Below are positions 1 through 8,084 of a stretch of 9,489 bases of DNA, one piece after another (positions within the stretch are counted from its first letter, which is position 1; each line of letters starts with the position of its first letter). The translations under genes were made by a program, and so were the position numbers. The stretch lies in assembly GCA_019242385.1 (NCBI GenBank), contig JAFAVO010000140.1, positions 1 through 9,489 on the forward strand. The letters are read 5' to 3'. The notes under the pieces are model-generated. The model saw only the letters and a program-made list of their open reading frames with translations, made no database searches and was not told where the DNA came from. Source of the stretch: Gammaproteobacteria bacterium (lineage in GTDB: Bacteria > Pseudomonadota > Gammaproteobacteria > Steroidobacterales > Steroidobacteraceae).

Positions 1-1
1 C

Positions 2-3000
2 GGCAGCAGCGGCGAGCGTTATTTCCCCGACCCCGAAAGCGGCATTTACCGCTCGAGCGCCGAGCCGATCGACATCCTCATGAAGGTCGAGACGCACAAC
101 CACCCGACGGCGATCTCGCCGTTCCCGGGCGCGGCCACCGGTTCCGGCGGCGAGATCCGCGATGAAGGCGCGACCGGTCGCGGCGCCAAGCCGAAAGCCG
201 GACTCAGCGGATTTTCCGTCTCGCACCTGCGCATCCCTGGGTACGAGCGCCCGTGGGAGGGGCAGTTCGGCGCGCCGGCCCGCATCGCCTCGGCGCTCGA
301 GATCATGCTGGAGGGTCCGATCGGGGCCGCCTCCTTCAACAATGAGTTCGGGCGGCCCGCGATCTGTGGTTATTTCCGCACCTTCGAGCAGGCCGCGGCT
401 GGCGATCCGCCGCAGCGCACGCGCGGCTATCACAAGCCGATCATGATCGCCGGCGGTGTCGGCAACATTCGTCGCCGCCACGTGGAGAAGGCCGAGGTCC
501 CCGTTGGCGCGAGGCTGATCGTGCTCGGTGGACCGGCCATGCTGATCGGTCTGGGCGGCGGCGCGGCCTCCTCGCTCGGTAGCGGCAGCTCGAGCCTCGA
601 GCTGGATTTCGCCTCGGTGCAGCGCGGCAATCCCGAGATGCAGCGCCGCGCCCAGGAGGTGATCGATCGCTGCTGGGCGCTCGGTGATCGCAATCCGATA
701 GCGCTCATCCACGATGTCGGCGCCGGCGGGCTCTCGAACGCCGTGCCGGAGGCCGTGGCTCACAGCGCACGGGGCTCGATGCTCGATCTGCGCGCGATCC
801 CGAGCGCCGAGAGCGGCCTCACGCCGCTCGAGCTGTGGTGCAACGAAGCCCAGGAGCGCTACGTGCTGGTCATCCCGGAGAAGGCCCTGGCGGAGTTTGG
901 CGCCATCGCCGCACGCGAGCGCTGCCCGTTCGCCGTGATCGGTGTGATCGATGCGAGCGGTGAGCTCAAGGTGCGCGATCCATTGTTCGAGGATCGTCCG
1001 GTGGACATGCCGATCGACCTGCTGCTCGGCAAGCCGCCACGCCTGACCCGCAACGTGCGCAGCGTGCCGGCACAGAGTTGCCGTCTCGACCCGAGCCGCA
1101 TCGCGCTGCGCGAAGCGGTTTACCGCGTGCTGCGCCTGCCAGCCGTCGCCGACAAGACTTTTCTCATCACCATCGGCGATCGTACGGTCGGGGGCCTCAT
1201 CAGTCGCGATCAGCTGGTCGGCCCGTGGCAGGTACCGGTGAGCGATGTCGCGGTGACGCTCCAGGACTACCGCGGCACAGCAGGCGAGGCGATGGCCATG
1301 GGCGAGCGCACGCCGGTAGCGGTGCTCGACGCGCCGGCTTCCGGGCGGCTCGCAGTCAGCGAGGCGATCACCAACATCCTTGCGGCGGACATCGCCTCAC
1401 TGAGTGACATCCGCTTGTCGGCCAACTGGATGGCCGCGGCCGGCGAGCCGGGCGAGGATGCAGCGCTCTACGCCACGGTGCAGGCAGTGGCCAAGGAGCT
1501 CTGCCCCAGGCTCGGTATCGCCATCCCGGTCGGCAAGGACTCACTCTCCATGCGCACTACCTGGAGCGAGGGCGGCCTCGAGAAGAGCGTGATCGCACCT
1601 GTCTCCCTGATCGTGTCGGCATTTGCACCCGTACGGGATGCGCGTGCGACGCTCACACCGGTGCTGCAGCTCGATGAGCGCCCATCCTCGCTGTGGCTCA
1701 TCGACCTCGCGGGGGGCCGCAACCGTCTCGGTGCGTCTGCGCTCGCGCAGGTGTACGGCGAGCTCGGCGCCGAGCCTGCGGACCTGGATGAGCCCGAACG
1801 GCTCACGCAACTCGCTGCCGCGCTTGCCGAGCTCCGCGCGCATGGCCTGCTGCGCGCCTATCACGACCGATCCGACGGCGGTCTGCTGGTGACACTCGTG
1901 GAGATGGCCTTCGCCGGCCATTGCGGCCTGGACATCGCGCTGCCGGCAGCGCGCGGGTCGGCACTGGCGCAGCTCTTTGCCGAGGAGCCGGGAGTCGTGG
2001 TGCAGCTGCTGGCGGGGGATGAGCCCGAGTTCCTGGCGATCCTCGGCCGGCACGGCCTGGGAGAAGCGGCGCTCTACCTTGGCGCCCCGGTGAGCGAGCT
2101 GCGGGTGCAGGTGCGCGTCGGCGCGGACCTGCTCGATGAGAGTTGGGAAGAGCTGCGCGCGGCCTGGTCGGAAACCTCGTGGCGCATGCGGCGGCTGCGC
2201 GATGATCCGCAATGCGCCGATGAGGAGTTCGCCACGCAGGCATCCGCCGGGCAGCCGCGCCTCGAGGTCGCCCTCAGCTTCGATGCGCAGGAGGACATCA
2301 CGGCCCCGTATGTGGCGCGTGGCGCGCGGCCGGCAGTCGCGATCCTGCGCGAGCAGGGAGTGAACAGTCAGGTCGAGACCGCCGCGGTGTTCGATGCCTG
2401 CGGCTTCGCGCCGCACGATGTGCACATGACCGATCTGCTGAGCGGCCGGCGCGCGCTCGGCGAGTTCAAGGGTATCGTCGCCTGTGGCGGCTTCTCCTAC
2501 GGCGACGTGCTCGGTGCCGGGGAGGGCTGGGCCAAATCCATCCTGTTCCACGACACGGTGCGCGAGGAGTTCCAGCGCTTCTTCGCGCGCCCGGATAGCT
2601 TCGCGCTCGGCATTTGCAACGGCTGCCAGATGTTTGCCGCGCTCAAGAGCATCATCCCGGGCACCGCGCTCTGGCCGCGTTTCGTGCGCAACCGCAGCGA
2701 GCAATACGAGGCGCGCTTCTCGCTGGTGGAAGTGCTGCGCTCGCCCTCCGTGCTGCTCGATGGCATGGCCGGCTCGGTGCTGCCGGTCGCAGTTGCGCAC
2801 GGTGAGGGCCGCGCCGAATTCGTCAGCGACGCGGCTGCGGGCACGTGCGCGGCGAGCGGGCTCGTCGGAGTCCGTTACATCACCGGCGCCGGTGCCGTGG
2901 CCGCCACTTATCCGGCCAATCCCAGCGGCACACCCTTCGGCATCGCGGCACTTTCCAATGACGATGGGCGCATCAGCATCATCATGCCGCACCCGGAGCG

Positions 3001-3100
3001 CTCGTTCCGTTATCTGCAGAACTCGTGGCGCCCGCCACATGCGGGTGAGTACAGCGGCTGGATGCGCCTGTTCCGCAACGCGCGGCGCTTCGTCGGGTGA
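2..3100 (+). CDS. purL: Phosphoribosylformylglycinamidine (FGAM) synthase, large single-chain type, 5' end missing
   Basis: Cytosolic enzyme of de novo purine synthesis that converts FGAR, glutamine and ATP to FGAM, glutamate, ADP and phosphate. The frame is open from base 2, so the ATG at 80 (MKVETHNHPT) is internal. The visible 1032 residues align almost throughout with E. coli PurL from memory (about 1295 aa), so roughly 260 N-terminal residues are missing. In order there are: the first synthetase half with the VETHNHPTA and GATGSGGEIRDEGATGRG motifs (fragment residues about 29-55); the second half with PVGKDS (about 510) and YHDRSDGGLL (about 620); and a C-terminal class I glutamine amidotransferase domain from about residue 775. 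The nucleophile is the first Cys of GICNGCQ (codon 2615-2617). The His/Glu pair is in MPHPER (codons 2990-2992 and 2996-2998). All key residues are intact. It converges on the next gene with 12 bases between stops and no clear hairpin terminator. Other pur genes are not in view. Confidence 0.97.
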   Translation, partial: GSSGERYFPDPESGIYRSSAEPIDILMKVETHNHPTAISPFPGAATGSGGEIRDEGATGRGAKPKAGLSGFSVSHLRIPGYERPWEGQFGAPARIASALEIMLEGPIGAASFNNEFGRPAICGYFRTFEQAAAGDPPQRTRGYHKPIMIAGGVGNIRRRHVEKAEVPVGARLIVLGGPAMLIGLGGGAASSLGSGSSSLELDFASVQRGNPEMQRRAQEVIDRCWALGDRNPIALIHDVGAGGLSNAVPEAVAHSARGSMLDLRAIPSAESGLTPLELWCNEAQERYVLVIPEKALAEFGAIAARERCPFAVIGVIDASGELKVRDPLFEDRPVDMPIDLLLGKPPRLTRNVRSVPAQSCRLDPSRIALREAVYRVLRLPAVADKTFLITIGDRTVGGLISRDQLVGPWQVPVSDVAVTLQDYRGTAGEAMAMGERTPVAVLDAPASGRLAVSEAITNILAADIASLSDIRLSANWMAAAGEPGEDAALYATVQAVAKELCPRLGIAIPVGKDSLSMRTTWSEGGLEKSVIAPVSLIVSAFAPVRDARATLTPVLQLDERPSSLWLIDLAGGRNRLGASALAQVYGELGAEPADLDEPERLTQLAAALAELRAHGLLRAYHDRSDGGLLVTLVEMAFAGHCGLDIALPAARGSALAQLFAEEPGVVVQLLAGDEPEFLAILGRHGLGEAALYLGAPVSELRVQVRVGADLLDESWEELRAAWSETSWRMRRLRDDPQCADEEFATQASAGQPRLEVALSFDAQEDITAPYVARGARPAVAILREQGVNSQVETAAVFDACGFAPHDVHMTDLLSGRRALGEFKGIVACGGFSYGDVLGAGEGWAKSILFHDTVREEFQRFFARPDSFALGICNGCQMFAALKSIIPGTALWPRFVRNRSEQYEARFSLVEVLRSPSVLLDGMAGSVLPVAVAHGEGRAEFVSDAAAGTCAASGLVGVRYITGAGAVAATYPANPSGTPFGIAALSNDDGRISIIMPHPERSFRYLQNSWRPPHAGEYSGWMRLFRNARRFVG

Positions 3101-3112
3101 GTGGGGTGGTCT

Positions 3113-3820
3113 TTAGCCCGCGGACTTGATCGGCGCGACGTGCGCGCCGGTCTCTTCGAGAAAGAAGCGCCGCACCATCATCGCCTGCTGCAGCTTGCCC
3201 TTGCGCACATAGGTCTCGTAGAGCAGATCTTTGACGACCTCGAGCATGATGCCGGCCTCGTAGCCATCAAGCAGCGGCAGCGGCGTGCGTACGTCGAGCT
3301 CCGCGCCGAACAGCACGCTGCGCATCTTGGTGAAGATCTCGGGGGCGATGTCGGTCAGCTCGCGCACGGAATTGAGCTCGTCGAACAGCCGCAGCTTGCC
3401 GGACTCGCCGAGGTCGGCAAACATCGCCTGCGCGGTGCGCCGGCACATGGAGGCGAAGGCGTTGAAGGCGCCCTGCGAGAAGCAGCCGAGCGCCTCGCGA
3501 AACAACAGCTCCACGCCCTCGGGGATGTAGGCGAAGCTGAACTTCTCGCGTGCCCGTTCCACCTCGGTGTACTGCGGCGACAGCTCGATGCGTGTCGCGC
3601 CATAGATGCGCACGGTGAAGCGCAGGAAGATCGGCATGTGACAGGCGTCGCACAGGTACACGAGCCCCACCTGCTTGGGACGGTACACCTGCAGATCCTC
3701 GAAGCGCGGCACGGCACTCGCGCTGATGTGCGCGACCGCCTGGCAATGCGGACAGGTCACGACCAGGTTCTTCTCCAGGTCGTGGTGCAGATGACTGCTC
3801 GAATCGATGTACATCGACAT
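3113..3820 (-). CDS. Zinc-ribbon protein with DUF4145-like helical region, function unknown
   Basis: A soluble protein of 235 residues (ATG at 3820) or 240 (GTG at 3835), with no signal peptide or membrane segment. Numbered from the GTG, it has two CxxC pairs, CPHC (Cys28, Cys31) and CDAC (Cys62, Cys65). This spacing is typical of a zinc ribbon. The following region, about residues 100-215, is mostly helical, begins FAYIPEGVELLFREAL and includes GAFNAFASMCRRTAQAMF. This resembles DUF4145, a domain found alone and in some restriction or defence proteins. The assignment is from memory of the pattern, not a search. Neither start has a good ribosome site: AAAGA directly abuts the GTG and ends about 14 bases before the first ATG. 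I chose the first ATG, and a third candidate is the ATG at 3814. The gene stands alone: purL faces it and acvB ends 175 bases upstream on the same strand. A nucleic-acid-linked or regulatory role is possible but unproven. The alternative is a free-standing housekeeping protein of unknown role. Confidence 0.85.
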   Translation of the reverse strand: MSMYIDSSSHLHHDLEKNLVVTCPHCQAVAHISASAVPRFEDLQVYRPKQVGLVYLCDACHMPIFLRFTVRIYGATRIELSPQYTEVERAREKFSFAYIPEGVELLFREALGCFSQGAFNAFASMCRRTAQAMFADLGESGKLRLFDELNSVRELTDIAPEIFTKMRSVLFGAELDVRTPLPLLDGYEAGIMLEVVKDLLYETYVRKGKLQQAMMVRRFFLEETGAHVAPIKSAG

Positions 3821-3890
3821 GCCGTTCGGCGGCACTCTTTAGATTTGTTGAGTCGGCCGCGCACATGTTAACTCAGCCGGCGCCACGGCC

Positions 3891-3955
3891 GTGAAATTGC
3901 CGGCTTGGCTACGTTATGTCACAGACAGGTGGCGCGCCGGCCCGGTGAAATTGCC
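3891..3955. repeat. Perfect 11-base direct repeat in the acvB to zinc-ribbon-gene gap
   Basis: GTGAAATTGCC occurs at 3891-3901 and again at 3945-3955, in the same orientation and 54 bases start to start, which is about five helical turns. Both copies lie in the only real non-coding gap of the window (3836-4010), 55 to 135 bases upstream of the minus-strand zinc-ribbon gene. The flanks are also alike (GGCC or GCCCG before, GC-rich after). Two sites for a DNA-binding regulator of that gene is one reading. A remnant of local duplication is another. No strong sigma-70 promoter is visible in the gap on the minus strand. The best is a poor TTTCAC (3896-3891), 18 bases, GTTAAC (3872-3867), whose -35 lies in the proximal repeat. 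Confidence 0.45.
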
Positions 3956-4010
3956 TGTCGCGATGGCCGGTAGGCGCCGCGCCGCCGCCACACCGCGCGC
4001 CGCGAAAGTG

Positions 4011-5474
4011 TCAGCGGCTGTTCGAGCGCGTAAAGCTGAGTATCCGCTCGGCGAGCAGCGCGTACTCGCCGCTGAAGTGATGGCCCTTGCCGATCTGCTC
4101 GCGGGTGACCGTGCCCTCAGGCATTTGTGGGCAGATCGAGTCGCTCTCGCCCTCACCGTAGATGCACAGCACCGGTATGCCGCTCAGCTCCGCGAGCTCC
4201 GGGCGGGTCGGCGGGCCGCCCTCATCAGCCGCGACCCACTCGGCAACGTGCACCTCGAAGGAGGCATGAGCGTCGATGCCGAGCAGGCTCACGCTCGCTA
4301 CGCGCGCGCGCAGCTCCGGCGGCAGGCGATTCATCACGAAAGGCAGCACGTCGGCACCGAAGGAGTAGCCGATCATCAACACGCGCTGCGCATGCCATGC
4401 GCTGAGGTAGTGGCGCATCACGCGCGCCACATCCTGCGCGGTCTGGTCCGGGGTGCGTCGCGTCCAGAAATATTTGAGCGAGTTCAGGGCCACCGTCGGT
4501 ACCCCGTTGGCGGCGAGTCGAGCGGCGAGCTCCTGGTCGAGTCCCGCCCAGCCACCATCACCCGTGAGCAGCAGCGCGAACTCCTGCGCTGGCCCGGCGG
4601 CGTGCACCTCATGCAGCGGCAGATCACTGATCTCCGGGGCCGCCACGGCCGGTGGCGGCGGGCGCGCCGCCAGGCGCCGGTACGCCGCCTGGAACTGGGG
4701 CATCCAGTTGCGCTCCACCGAAAAGCCGTGGCCGACGAGTGGCAGCTTCACGACTGCGCCTCCGGTGACCCGCGCTGCGAATGCTTCGGTCACGTGCGGA
4801 TCGCAGACTTCGTCCTTCTCGCCCTGGAGCGCAATCCAGGGCTCCCGCAGGTGGGTCGCGGGCTCCAGCACGAGCTCATGCTGGGCGTTCTGGCTGTAAC
4901 GTAGTCCGCTGCCCGGGCACAGTTGCGCGCCGGCGAAGTCCTGATCCGGGCAGAAGCCGAGACTCAGTGCGCCCGCAAAGGTCCCGGGAGGTGACTGCGC
5001 GAGCGCCGCATAAACGAGTGTTGCCCCGGAGGAATAGCCGATGAGCACCGGCACCTGGTACTCCCTCAGGCCGATCTGTCTCTGCACCTGGTGACTGAGC
5101 GACTCGAGGTCGGCGGCGATCATCTCGCAGTGCGCATCGGCACGCTGCGCTGCCTTGCGCAGGCTGGCGAAATAGTGTGTGACATCGACACCGATGACCA
5201 CCGCACCCATGGCGCGCAGCGCGTGCGCCATGTTGACGACGCCGAGCTCCCAGCCGCCATCCCCCGAGACGAAGATGGCCACACTCTGCGGCGTGCCGGC
5301 AGGCACATACACGTGCACGATGCCGAAGCGCCCGGCGCCGAGCTCACGGGTATCGGCAGGAGCGGGCTCAGCCTGCGCCGGCGCAGCGGGCGGCGCCGCG
5401 ATCGCCGCCCTCGGGAGTGCGCCGGCGATGAGCGCGCAGGCCGCGGCGGCCGCTGCAGCGAGCTTCGCGCTCAT
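4011..5474 (-). CDS. acvB: AcvB/VirJ-family aminoacyl-phosphatidylglycerol hydrolase with two hydrolase-like halves
   Basis: A 487-residue protein with an Ala-rich signal peptide (about residues 1-26, ending AIA), so probably periplasmic. It belongs to the AcvB/VirJ virulence-factor family. Agrobacterium AcvB hydrolyses lysyl-phosphatidylglycerol, and a Pseudomonas relative acts on alanyl-PG. Two similar halves can be read. The N-half has GDGGW (71-75), GYSSGA with Ser148, Asp221 or Asp225 in GEKDEVCD, and His249 in GHGFS. The C-half has GDGGW (305-309), GYSFGAD with Ser371, Asp445 in the GEGESDSICP stretch, and His465/His466 in GHHFSGEY. These fit a Ser-Asp-His alpha/beta-hydrolase fold in both. 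A Pro-rich linker lies near 271-280. The ATG overlaps the mprF stop (ATGA), and AAGGAG stands 11 bases upstream, so this start is firm and expression is probably coupled to mprF. Specificity for Lys or Ala cannot be read from the sequence. The family assignment is strong and the duplicated-domain reading is my inference from the motifs. Confidence 0.9.
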   Translation of the reverse strand: MSAKLAAAAAAACALIAGALPRAAIAAPPAAPAQAEPAPADTRELGAGRFGIVHVYVPAGTPQSVAIFVSGDGGWELGVVNMAHALRAMGAVVIGVDVTHYFASLRKAAQRADAHCEMIAADLESLSHQVQRQIGLREYQVPVLIGYSSGATLVYAALAQSPPGTFAGALSLGFCPDQDFAGAQLCPGSGLRYSQNAQHELVLEPATHLREPWIALQGEKDEVCDPHVTEAFAARVTGGAVVKLPLVGHGFSVERNWMPQFQAAYRRLAARPPPPAVAAPEISDLPLHEVHAAGPAQEFALLLTGDGGWAGLDQELAARLAANGVPTVALNSLKYFWTRRTPDQTAQDVARVMRHYLSAWHAQRVLMIGYSFGADVLPFVMNRLPPELRARVASVSLLGIDAHASFEVHVAEWVAADEGGPPTRPELAELSGIPVLCIYGEGESDSICPQMPEGTVTREQIGKGHHFSGEYALLAERILSFTRSNSR

Positions 5475-8065
5475 CGTACGAACAGCTCCTTCATCCCGCC
5501 GGCAATCAGCACCGAGATGTCGACCAGCACGCGCGGCAGTGCGAGCCCGCCGCGCGCCACCAGATAACGCGGCTCCCAGGCAGGGTCGAACTTCGCCTTG
5601 TAGCGGCGCAGTCCCTCGAAATTGTAGAAATGCTCGCCGTGGCGGAAGACGAAGTTTCCCACCCGGTGCCAGGCGGGGGCGAGCGGGTGGGCTTCGAGGC
5701 CCGCAAGCGGTGCCATGCCGAGATTGAACCAGCGGTAACCCGCGCTTCTTCCCCAGAGCATGAGCTCGATGAAGAGGTAATCCATGGCGCTGCGCGGTGC
5801 GCTCGGATCGAAGCGCATCAGATCCACCGATAACTCAGCATGCGTGCCGGTCGTCCAGAGATTGGCGAAGGCCACAGGCTGGCCGCCCGCTCTGACCACT
5901 GCCAGCGGAAACTGCTGCAGGTACTGCGCCGAGAACGCACCCACGGAGAAGCCCTTCTCCGCGGTCGATTTGGCGGCGAGCCAAGCATCCGAGATGGGCT
6001 GCACGAGCGGCAGCAGCTGCGCGACGCGTTCTGCAGGCACGACCTCGAAGCTCGCGCCATCGCGCTGCGCGCGACGGTGCGCCTGGCGCAGTTCGGCGCG
6101 CGCGCCACCCTCGAGCGAGAAATCGGCGAGCGGTATCCGCGCCTCCTCGCCGATCTTGAGTGCGGCGAGGCCGAGATCGACGTACAGCGCCAGCCGCTCG
6201 GCCGATACCTGGTAGAAGACCGTCGCGGCGCCATGATGGTCGGACATCTCGCGCAGACGCCACACCAGCTCTTCCGCTCCCTGTGGCGAGCCGACCGGAT
6301 CGCCGAGCGCGACCCAGCTGCGGCGTGTGGTCTGGTACATGAGGAAGGCGTCGCCCGCATCGCTGAACAGCAGCCGCTTGTCCCCGGTGAGTGCCGCGTT
6401 GGCGAGAGTCTGATCACTCGCCTCGATCAGCGGCCGCGCGCGCTCGAGCTCCGCCGGGCCGGCCACTGCCGGCTCCGGGCGCGCGGGCCTGAGGAGGTTC
6501 AGCAACACGTAGCAGGCCCCGAGCACTACGACCGTGAGCGAGGCGCGCAGCATGCGTGGAGCGTTGCCATCGAGTGCAAAGGTCCACCACAGCTCGTGCG
6601 AGTAGCTCACGTGGCGGTAGGAGATCATCCCGATCCACACCGCCGTCACGATGACACCGATGATGCTGACGACCCAGGCCGGGCTGAAGCGCTCCTCGAG
6701 AATGGCCGTGGGGCGGTAGAAGGAGCGGCGGCCCAGGATCAGGACCGCCAGCACGAGCATGAGCAGCGTTGCTTCCTCGAAGTCGAGCCCCTTGAGGAGC
6801 GAGGCGAAGATGCCGGCGAGCAGCAGCCAGACCGTGATGTGGTAGGCGGCCTGCACGCGGCGGAACAGCGCGCGCGCCAGCACCAGCAGCCCCAGCCCGA
6901 CGATGCTGCCGATGAGATGCGAGACCTCGAGCACCGGCAGCGGCAGGAAGCGGTCGAGGAACGCGAGCCGCTCATCGATCGCCGGGGTGGCGCCGGAGAA
7001 CAGCAGCAGCGCGCCCGAGAGAAAGCTCAGCGCACCGGCGATCTGTGGTACGACCGGCGCGACGTATTGCCTGGCGAGCTCGCGTGCCCGGGCCAGCTGC
7101 GCCCGCTGCGCCGACACTTCCTTGGAGCCGAACAGCAGGGTCCCGAACACCAGCGGCACGAGGTAATACACCGCCCGATAGGCGAGCAGCGAGCCGAGCA
7201 GCGCATCGGTCGGCGCGCCCGGAAGCGTCAGCAGGATGACCGCCTCGAAAACCCCGACGCCGCCGGGCACGTGACTGATGATGCCGGCAATCACCGCGGC
7301 CGCATACACCCCGAGAAAGGTGATGTAGTGAACGTGGGCGGAGGAAGGCAGCAGCGACCACAGCACCGCGCAGGCGAGCGAGATATCGAGCACGCCGAGC
7401 GTCAGCTGCGCGAGTCCGATGCGCGGCCCGGGCGCGCGCAGCGCCCAACCGCGGATCTCGAGCGTGCCGCGCGCAAAGCACGCCCACAGCACGTAGGCGC
7501 ACACCGCCGCGAGCAGCAGCGCTCCGACCAGCACCGCCCAGTTCTCGTGCAGGCGCAGAAGCCGCGCGGCATGCGCGGGCGAGAGCACCAGCGAGAGTCC
7601 GGCGACGGTGGCGAGGCCGATGCCGAAGGACACACTGCAGAAGGCAGACACCGTCGCCACATCGATCGCCGAAATGCGTGCCGTGGCGTACAGGCGCAGC
7701 CGGATCGCGGTCTGCGTAAACGCGGCGAAGCCGAGTGTGTGGCTGAAGGAATAGGCGATGAAGGAGTTAAAGACGATGCGCCGGTAGGGAATTGGACGCC
7801 GCAGGTAGCGCAGCGCCAGCATCTCGTAGGTGCTCAGCAGCCAGTAGCTGAGCGCGGTGAACCCGAGCGCCTCCAGCACCTGACGGGGCGGAATGGCGTG
7901 CAGGTGCGCCAGCACCCGCTTGACGTGCAGGTGCGCGAGCTGATGGTGCAGCACCCACGCGACCAGCGTGAATACCAGTAATGCCGCAAGCGGCCCGGCC
8001 CAGCGCCACAACTGACGCTCGGCGGGCTCGGGCGGTGAGGGTGGGGCCGTCGTCGGGCGTAGCAA
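5471..8065 (-). CDS. mprF: Bifunctional aminoacyl-phosphatidylglycerol synthase/flippase MprF (LpiA type)
   Basis: Inner-membrane enzyme that moves an amino acid (Lys in most, Ala in some) from aminoacyl-tRNA onto phosphatidylglycerol and flips the product to the outer leaflet, lowering negative surface charge. From the TTG at 8065 it has 864 residues, in line with known MprF/LpiA (about 840-880). Residues about 22-525 hold many hydrophobic segments. They include the flippase (UPF0104-like) signature GIISHVPGGVGVFE (261-274). Residues about 535-835 form the cytosolic DUF2156 GNAT-like synthase with GDKRLLFSDAGDAFLMY (561-577), SVDLMR (746-751), NLGMAPL (781-787) and YNFEGLRRYKAKFDP (814-828). 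The open frame runs up to an ATG at 8275, but that stretch is Arg-rich and lies inside ettA, so I reject it. The TTG at 8065 has GAAG six bases before it. A CTG at 8071 sits seven bases after GAGGGA and is an alternative. The gene follows ettA by about 17 bases and overlaps acvB by four. Lys or Ala specificity cannot be told. Confidence 0.93.
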   Translation of the reverse strand: MLRPTTAPPSPPEPAERQLWRWAGPLAALLVFTLVAWVLHHQLAHLHVKRVLAHLHAIPPRQVLEALGFTALSYWLLSTYEMLALRYLRRPIPYRRIVFNSFIAYSFSHTLGFAAFTQTAIRLRLYATARISAIDVATVSAFCSVSFGIGLATVAGLSLVLSPAHAARLLRLHENWAVLVGALLLAAVCAYVLWACFARGTLEIRGWALRAPGPRIGLAQLTLGVLDISLACAVLWSLLPSSAHVHYITFLGVYAAAVIAGIISHVPGGVGVFEAVILLTLPGAPTDALLGSLLAYRAVYYLVPLVFGTLLFGSKEVSAQRAQLARARELARQYVAPVVPQIAGALSFLSGALLLFSGATPAIDERLAFLDRFLPLPVLEVSHLIGSIVGLGLLVLARALFRRVQAAYHITVWLLLAGIFASLLKGLDFEEATLLMLVLAVLILGRRSFYRPTAILEERFSPAWVVSIIGVIVTAVWIGMISYRHVSYSHELWWTFALDGNAPRMLRASLTVVVLGACYVLLNLLRPARPEPAVAGPAELERARPLIEASDQTLANAALTGDKRLLFSDAGDAFLMYQTTRRSWVALGDPVGSPQGAEELVWRLREMSDHHGAATVFYQVSAERLALYVDLGLAALKIGEEARIPLADFSLEGGARAELRQAHRRAQRDGASFEVVPAERVAQLLPLVQPISDAWLAAKSTAEKGFSVGAFSAQYLQQFPLAVVRAGGQPVAFANLWTTGTHAELSVDLMRFDPSAPRSAMDYLFIELMLWGRSAGYRWFNLGMAPLAGLEAHPLAPAWHRVGNFVFRHGEHFYNFEGLRRYKAKFDPAWEPRYLVARGGLALPRVLVDISVLIAGGMKELFVR
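5486..5491 (-). promoter_or_regulatory. Ribosome binding site of acvB inside the mprF end
   Basis: AAGGAG on the minus strand (5491 to 5486), 11 bases before the acvB ATG at 5474. It lies within the last codons of mprF (Met-Lys-Glu-Leu). Together with the ATGA overlap it fixes the acvB start and suggests translational coupling. Confidence 0.7.
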
Positions 8066-8078
8066 GGCCAGCTTCGAA

Positions 8079-8084
8079 TCCCTC
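8079..8084 (-). promoter_or_regulatory. Candidate ribosome binding site of mprF overlapping the ettA stop
   Basis: GAGGGA on the minus strand (8084 to 8079) shares bases with the ettA TGA stop (8085-8083). It is seven bases before a CTG (8071) and 13 before a TTG (8065), the two plausible mprF starts. A weaker GAAG (8075 to 8072) suits the TTG. No ATG start exists between the ettA stop and the first membrane segment. Confidence 0.45.

Noticed and set aside
1541..3040. A 499-codon open frame on the minus strand opposite purL
   Set aside because: Low-complexity Arg/Ala/His/Glu composition with no motif. purL on the other strand matches E. coli PurL throughout.
3101..3871. A 256-codon plus-strand frame starting right after purL, opposite the zinc-ribbon gene
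   Set aside because: It looks like a downstream partner of purL by position, but it is His/Arg/Leu-rich shadow sequence. The minus-strand frame has ordered CxxC pairs and normal composition.
3849..3875. TGAGT ... ACTCA inverted repeat near the GTTAAC palindrome, as an operator
   Set aside because: Arms of only five bases with a 17-base loop, expected often by chance.
3924..3959. Inverted repeat GACAGG ... CCTGTC as an acvB terminator
   Set aside because: Six-base arms around a 24-base loop and no T-run on the minus strand. Too weak for an intrinsic terminator.
3891..4904. A 337-codon plus-strand frame opposite acvB, beginning in the intergenic gap
   Set aside because: It has no domain or good ribosome site and an Arg/Ala-rich makeup. 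AcvB/VirJ motifs on the minus strand explain the region.
5840..7981. A 713-codon open frame on the plus strand opposite mprF
   Set aside because: Its translation is rich in Arg, Gln, Glu and His with no recognisable domain. It is the mirror of the GC-rich codon pattern of mprF, whose reading is clearly real.
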